From Bombyx mori (Eukaryota > Arthropoda > Insecta > Lepidoptera > Bombycidae), in contig NC_085109.1 of the NCBI RefSeq assembly GCF_030269925.1, positions 9,672,001-9,736,000 on the forward strand: 64,000 nucleotides of DNA, in the 5' to 3' direction. The notes under the pieces were generated by a model that had not been told where the DNA came from, did no database searches, and saw only the letters and a program-made list of their open reading frames with translations. Of the stretch, positions 58,523 to 64,000 are shown piece after piece. The number at the start of each line of letters is the position of its first letter. Positions within the stretch are counted from its first letter, which is position 1. The translations under genes and the position numbers were made by a program.

Positions 58523-58634
58523 GGTAGGCCGTGGCTTGAATTTGCCCCTGGCATTGCTGAAGTCCATGGGCGACGGTAACCACTCACCATTGGGTGGGCC
58601 TTATGCTCGTCTGCCTATAAGGGCAATAAAAAAA
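58523..58634 (+). repeat. LINE 3' tail (BMC1/jockey-like)
   Basis: GCGGTAGGCCGTGGCTTGAA to CTATAAGGGCAATAAAAAAA. Somewhat more diverged than 28050-28168. Confidence 0.85.
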
Positions 58635-58914
58635 TCCCTTTCGGTAAAGTGCTATAATTATTGTTTTTCTCTCAAATGTTTTAAGTCACACACAGTTATA
58701 TTGTAGTGTAATGATCGTTCAAAATAAAAGCCAGTTTAAGAAGTGAATGTGTTTCGTCTCGGGGGAGAGTTATAAAGTGATACGGTAGAAGCGCGGTTGC
58801 GTCGCGGGCAAGGACTCGCGGATCGGTTTCCGTTAGCCATAGACTAAACAAATACAGACTAACTGATATCCAATTATTACTAATTACTTACTTACATACG
58901 TACCTAATACGAGT
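58635..58914. other. Unassigned DNA
   Basis: Short GC-rich patch GAAGCGCGGTTGCGTCGCGG at about 58787. Nothing recognised. Confidence 0.45.
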
Positions 58915-59120
58915 AAATTAACCCATAGACACAGCCCACTGAGTTTCTTGCCGGATCTTCTCAGTGGGTCGCGTTTCCGATCCGGTTGTAGATTCTGCGA
59001 AGCACGGCTCTTGCTAGGGTTCGTGTTAGCAACGTCGTCAGCTTTGAGCCCCGTGAGCTCACCTACTAGTTAAGGTTACGCTGAAATAGGCTCTCAAGGC
59101 CCTCAGCTTAGGTAGGGACA
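58915..59120 (+). repeat. LINE-type 3' tail, family T1
   Basis: TTAACCCATAGACACAGCCC, CTGAGTTTCTTGCCGGATC, GAGCTCACCTACTAG and GCTGAAATAGGCTCTCAAGG in order. Confidence 0.65.
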
Positions 59121-59544
59121 AACTTCTGAAATATAATATAATAGTAATAGAATATAGAAAATATAATAGGCAAAAATATAACCTACTTTAGGGCTTAAAG
59201 TAGTGTTTTTTTTTCGTGGTTAAGTACCGATTATTCGAAAATTTTACAGTTTTATCATCACGAACGACGACGGTTTTGTTCGTCGACATTTACAAAAAAA
59301 AAAAATACAAAAACAAAAACACCCTCTCATTCGTAATAGTTCACTCCTGTACATTAATATGGTTGTCGAGATTTTTCTAAGAATCAAAACCGCCAATCGT
59401 TGCTTTCACTTAATTTCAAAGTAAGGCTTACTATATGTTGACCAATAGTATCTAAATATTTATGTAACTGTGTAAATATTTAGGTACTAATATATAAATG
59501 TAATATGAATAATATGTGAATATATTATATAATAGTATATGAAT
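59121..59544. other. Unassigned AT-rich DNA
   Basis: Nothing recognised apart from an ACGAACGACGACGG patch. Confidence 0.5.
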
Positions 59545-59582
59545 CACTATACTTGAGACCTTAGAACTTATATCTCAAGGTA
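59545..59582 (+). repeat. Bm1 fragment
   Basis: TATACTTGAGACCTTAGAAC then TTATATCTCAAGGT is an isolated internal piece of Bm1. Confidence 0.8.
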
Positions 59583-59779
59583 CGTCAATCGCAGTATATT
59601 AGTTACAAATACTATAATTTAAAACTAATTTTACGTTTTAATCTCTCAATTATTAACTGTAAGTTAACTAAGATTAGACCGTGTAAATTTCGTTTCTGTT
59701 TTGTCTACCGATCGCGAAAATTGAAGAATATACCTACCTACCTACCTACTAGAAAGATTAGGTTGAAATTGCCGGCAAG

Positions 59780-60000
59780 TTCCCATTATCACCGCCCTGC
59801 CTATTTCTGCCATGAAGCACTAATGCGTTTTGGTTTGAAGGGTCAGCCGTTGTAACTATACTTTACTGAAGACTGAGACTTTAGAACTTATATCTCAAGG
59901 TGGGTGGCGCATTTACGTTGTAGATGTCTATGGGCTCCAGTAACCACTTAACATTGGTTGTGCTGTGAGCTCGTCCACTCATCTAAGCAATAAAAAAAAA
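59780..60000 (+). repeat. Bm1 copy, slightly truncated
   Basis: Starts near CCGCCCTGCCTATTTCTGCC, with small local insertions before GACTTTAGAACTTATATC, and ends AAGCAATAAAAAAAAA. A CTAC microsatellite lies just upstream (59733-59750). Confidence 0.88.
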
Positions 60001-60615
60001 GTAGTTCTACATGAAATTTTGTATTGGCATTCCAAATAATGGCTGTTATTGTCTTGTAAGAACTATACAAATGCCAAATCGGTTTTTAATAGATAGGTAT
60101 GTTTTGCCTCGCCCTATTAAACAATGAACAAAAAGTTAAATAAACTGAGAAAGACAAATATCTCATTGATGTAAACTTCAGGGTAAGTTTTAAAATTTTG
60201 TGGACTCCTCTTTCGATGTACAGTATTCTATGTTGAAACATTGGCTGCCGTATAAATGGAATCTGGGCCTTATCGCCGCAGATAAAACAACTTTGTCAGG
60301 GTAGATGCCTCTTTCAATATGCGATGGCACTGCCGAGCTCCATTTGCTTCGACATTATGTTAACGTGCGGGATTTTATATTAGATTTTTTTTTTCATCGA
60401 AGATGTGGGCTCGCCTAAAATGATTTCTATTAACTCGGATGGGGGTCTACTTCGTTCATTTATTCCCTCGCTTCGACTTTGTATTGCTTTGGTATTCCAG
60501 ATACATACCGTTAGGAACACGGCTTTGCCCCACAATTATTATTACAAAAATATATACTCTATCTAAGACTTCATTTCGTGAATCTATGCTTTTCGATAGG
60601 TAAACAGCGGCTTTT
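60001..60615. other. Unassigned DNA
   Basis: AT-rich, nothing recognised. Confidence 0.5.
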
Positions 60616-60729
60616 AACGGTAAGCAGCGACTTGGCACTGCCCCTGGCATTGCTGAAGTCCATGGGCGACGATAACCGCTCACCATGACGTGGGCCGTAA
60701 GCTCGTCTGCCTACAAGGGCGATAAAAAA
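60616..60729 (+). repeat. LINE 3' tail (BMC1/jockey-like)
   Basis: CGGTAAGCAGCGACTTGGC to CTACAAGGGCGATAAAAAAT. Confidence 0.85.
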
Positions 60730-60888
60730 TATATCTTAATCGCGTCGAAATTGTTAGACACGAGAATTGGGATTCACGACTGCTCCGCTTATTGTTGGAT
60801 TGCCTCAATCCAGTTAATCATTTTTGTAAAGCGTTTTAATTAGTATACGATTGTAACAATATTTTTATAGACTCGTATATACTCGACT

Positions 60889-61233
60889 AGAAGTCGTCGT
60901 GGCCTAAAAGATGAGACGTCCGGTGCATTCGTATATAGCGATGCACCGGTGTTCGAATCCCGCATGTGGGTACCAATTTTTCTGATGAAATACGTACTTA
61001 ACAAATGTTCACGGTTGACTTTCACGGTGAAGGAATAACATCGTGTAATAAAAATCAAACCCGCAAAATTATAATTTGCGTAATCACTGGTGGTAGGACC
61101 TCTTGTGAGTCCGTACGGGTAGGTACCACCACCCCGCCTATTTCTGCCGTGAAGCAGTAACGCGTTTCGGTTTGAAGGGTAGGGTAGCCGTTGTAACTAT
61201 ACTGAGACCTTAGCACCAATCTAAGCAATAAAA
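60889..61233 (+). repeat. Bm1 SINE with head, internally deleted
   Basis: Complete tRNA-like head (GTGGCCTAAAAGATGAGACG, B box GGTGTTCGAATCCCGC) and body, then GAGACCTTAG jumps directly to CACCAATCTAAGCAATAAAA, losing about 100 bp near the 3' end. Confidence 0.92.
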
Positions 61234-62459
61234 AAAAGACTCCTGTACTTTTAACAGATCTTAGATTTAGTTATTTCTCTTACATAATTACATCGGTATT
61301 TTCGCATACACACAAAAACTTCAGGAAAGGCATTGAACCCACACATATTGGTACAACGGTTTGCCGGAGTAACGGAGCGTGTAATTTTGAGTTTATAGGA
61401 TCATTAGGCGGCAGAAGGCCAGCGGGAGTTTTTGTTTAAGCGCATCACAATTAACCCGTGAAATGATAATCGATTCTTGTAGACGTCAATTCAGTATGTT
61501 GGAAGACAGTTTAATGGGCGATTAATTGTTAGAATTTAAAGGGATACATATTCTAAGTGGTACCTCTTTTAGTTTACATTTTAGGAAACTTCATAATTTT
61601 GATCAATAAGCGGTTAGTCTTAGTCACAGATCATAGAAACACAGTGTGTGTCTCTATGATCTGTGGTCTTAGTCTACAATGCTTATAACTTTACGATATA
61701 GTCAAGCCTGGCAGGTTTTTGATTTTATTTTGATTCGATCGCTAGCAATCGTCACTGGTTCTGAAGATCTTATTGAAATGGGCCCAGCTATTTCGAAATC
61801 TATAAAGAATATATATGGATATATACACACACATCCAGTTATATATAGTAAATAAATCGACGAGTCAAATAACCTACCTTTCACCGGAGCAAAAGTTGAT
61901 AAAGGAATTGAAAGACAATATTACTGATAATCACTATCACTACGATTAATAAAGACGTCCAAAACAACAAGCAATTAAATTATTATTTTTATATTATATC
62001 AAGAGTCATCTTAAATTATAGGTATAATACGCGAAAACTTAATCTACCTTTTCTTATTCCGCATTGCCACCAACCATTGTATTCGCCATGCGAAGATTAT
62101 CTTTAACAGAATCAGCGGAAGCATTCAATCACGGAGCGAGAGAGATAAGGCTTCCTTAGATGATACAGGGGCGCGGGGTACATCGGGAAGTGGCATTTGG
62201 CACGGGCAATTGACGCCACTGATAGAATCGAGAGCTGAGTTTGCAGATAGTCTAGGAGTAACGATGTTTATATTATCCTTTTTTTTCTGGCCTACGTTGG
62301 CGAACATGCAAGTGGCTTAAAGAACTTATATAATCTAGGGCCATGCTACTATAACGATATTGTAACCTCAGTATTTCCAGGTAGTCGAGAACATCGCGAA
62401 CATTTGAGAACACTCGAGAACATTCTTCATGATTTTTTCCTTTACTATTCGCTGGTAGC
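61234..62459. other. Unassigned DNA with a flanked hairpin
   Basis: The hairpin at 61617-61674 is listed separately. About 62085-62260 is a little GC-richer. No gene recognised. Confidence 0.45.
61617..61674. repeat. 40 bp hairpin flanked by 9 bp direct repeats
   Basis: GTCTTAGTC at 61617-61625 and 61666-61674. Arms CACAGATCATAGA (61625-61637) and TCTATGATCTGTG (61653-61665) are perfect; the loop AACACAGTGTGTGTC can pair further on itself. Confidence 0.85.
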
Positions 62460-62635
62460 CAAAAGAGGCTAGTCAAGCTTCGCATAGACGAGTAGCTCAC
62501 AGGCTCAATCTGAGAGAATATTCTAACACCAGCCCTAACAAGGGCAATGATTCACAGAGTCTACCACCGAATCGGAATCGCGACCCATTGAGAAGATCCG
62601 GCAAGAAACTCAGTGGTTTGTGTCTATGGATTTGT
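62460..62635 (-). repeat. LINE-type tail, family T1, inverted
   Basis: TAGCTCACAGGCTCAATCTG, TCTACCACCGAATCGGAATC and CGGCAAGAAACTCAGTGG in the inverse order of T1. Confidence 0.65.
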
Positions 62636-62724
62636 TCACTCGTCGAACTCATCGTTAGCTGACTTCATATTAGATACATACTACTTTATTTATCTTTTGA
62701 GGGAGATTTTATTAGCGACCCAGA

Positions 62725-62916
62725 GGCCTCTTCGGTTTCACCAGAATAGGTGGTCGAGTACGGGCTCAGCCAGCAGGGGTGGGATTTGCTAACGGCTACC
62801 TGAGTGCCTCCGAACGAGACCTAGCAGCTCAAGGAAGGCTGAGTCGCGAATGCATCCACTACCGGATCGGAGCCGTGACCAGCTGAGGATATCCAGCGAG
62901 AAATTCTGCGGGCAAT
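62725..62916 (-). repeat. LINE-type tail, family T2, inverted
   Basis: CTTCGGTTTCACCAGAATAGG, GGGTGGGATTTGCTAACGGC and ACTACCGGATCGGAGCC in the inverse order of T2. Lies 90 bp from a T1 tail in the same direction. Confidence 0.65.
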
Positions 62917-63572
62917 CTATATTATTGTTTTATGTAAGGTTATATAATATAATGAAGGATGTAACTGTCACTATATTAATTTGTCGCGCTGTAAAAATCT
63001 TGTTCCAAATTCAAATGTAGGACAAAGGTACCTCGGAATTGTTTGAATCAATTCACCTTATTGTTGTTGCGCAAAAAGTCAACTACAGAATAGTTTTTTC
63101 TTTTAAATTTTATACAAAGAAAGTTTCAATTTTTAATCTGGTATTCATAATGGTAATGGCGCATAATTCTACAAAGATACTGTAGTTCATCGAGACATAA
63201 AAAAAATAATAGGGATGAAGGAACTGGCTAATATTTATCGATTGGCTACAAAAATGCAGAAACCAACGACAAGTCGGAACATTTTTAAAACGTTCTCATT
63301 GAAGAAATTGCGTTTTCAGTACCGACACAGTACCTTTAAAACAGTATAGTGACTTTTATGATTCGAACATGAATAGCATTTGGGCACTACCTCCTTGTCT
63401 ATAAGTCAGAGAGTTTGGTGTCGGCTACCCGCGACACCGCTTCCGATCTGCGCGAACGATGTCGGAGAGTCATAGATCGTATAATATACGAGTTCATTGT
63501 TTCCTTAACATGTCTTGACAATGCTGTTTTAGTTTGAGATAAAAATAATAAAAAATATAATTAAATATAAAA
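62917..63572. other. Unassigned DNA
   Basis: 63410-63490 is GC-richer (GGTGTCGGCTACCCGCGACACC is a near inverted repeat). Otherwise AT-rich. Confidence 0.45.
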
Positions 63573-63846
63573 TCTATATAATATAAAAATGAATTGCTGT
63601 TCGTTAGTCTCGCTAAAACTCGAGAACGGCTGGACCGATTTGGCTAATTTTGGTCTTGAATTATTTGTGGAGGTCCAGAGAAGGTTTGAAAGGTTAGACA
63701 AATATGAAAATGTTCGGAATTAAATAAAAATAATAATTTTGTTTTTCCTTTGATGTGTCCCCCGTCGGACGGATTCCTTTTGTTTGTTTTAAGTTTATTT
63801 TATACAATATCGATTAAGGCACAACGAAGTGTGCCGGGTCAGCTAG
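63573..63846 (+). mobile_element. Helitron, family H2
   Basis: Starts TCTATATAATATAAAAATG after an A and ends GTGCCGGGTCAGCTAG followed by T. The only plus-strand H2 copy in the window. Confidence 0.88.
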
Positions 63847-63945
63847 TTTACTATAAATATTAATAGTTTGTAGCATAACTTTATTGAAAGAAAAAAATAA
63901 AGAAAATAAATTTAATTCAGTACCGCGAACATTATAAACAAAATA

Positions 63946-64000
63946 GATCTCAAGGTGGGTGGCGGCATTGTGATGTTTAAGATAATCACTTAACACTAAG
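63946..64000 (+). repeat. Bm1 fragment running off the window
   Basis: ATCTCAAGGTGGGTGGCGGC, then a shortened middle and CACTTAACAC. Truncated on the left; its right end is outside the window. Confidence 0.75.

Overview
This 64 kb window is AT-rich, intron-poor-in-exons nuclear DNA of a lepidopteran insect, most likely a silkworm (Bombyx). The reason is the repeat content: about two dozen copies of a repeat I recognise as the Bombyx Bm1 SINE, tails of a BMC1/jockey-like LINE, and several Helitron families with the lepidopteran ends TC...CTAG. The species call rests on remembered repeat families, not on a search. There is no operon, phage, plasmid or CRISPR structure.

The one host gene I can prove is a Runt-domain (RUNX-family) transcription factor on the minus strand. 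Exon 1 (24896 to 24512) carries the first two thirds of the Runt domain and ends in a GTGAGT donor. Exon 2 (9463 to 9350) starts after a CAG acceptor, keeps the reading frame exactly, completes the Runt domain (through the [13 protein letters not shown] stretch) and ends in a GTTAGT donor. The 15,048 bp intron between them is filled with repeats and a few GC-rich non-repeat islands that may be regulatory. The C-terminal exons must lie to the left, outside the window. A CpG-rich block at about 24930-25900, with a full CRE palindrome, is the likely promoter and 5' UTR. I cannot say which insect paralogue (runt, lozenge, RunxA, RunxB) this is.

Layout: 1-9349 is Runx intron 2 with Helitrons, a MITE-like family and Bm1. 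9350-9463 is exon 2. 9464-24511 is intron 1. 24512-25900 is exon 1 and promoter. 25901-64000 is upstream DNA with no proven gene. It holds a broken mariner transposase, LINE fragments, Helitrons, many Bm1 copies, some GC-rich islands, a TATA-type promoter candidate at 35411, and an unrecognised exon-like open frame near 44.4 kb.

The most unusual object is at 42069-42217: a nearly full-length U1 snRNA sequence joined inside its last stem-loop to the 3' tail of an interspersed LINE-type repeat, with a 10 bp direct repeat on each side. It looks like a retrotransposed snRNA-repeat chimera, comparable with snRNA-headed SINEs. Other notable structures are two independent Helitron-in-Helitron insertions with a third uninterrupted copy in the same window that shows the empty site, two Helitrons joined end to end with no spacer, a 40 bp hairpin flanked by 9 bp direct repeats, and a set of headless Bm1 copies that all begin at about the same internal point.
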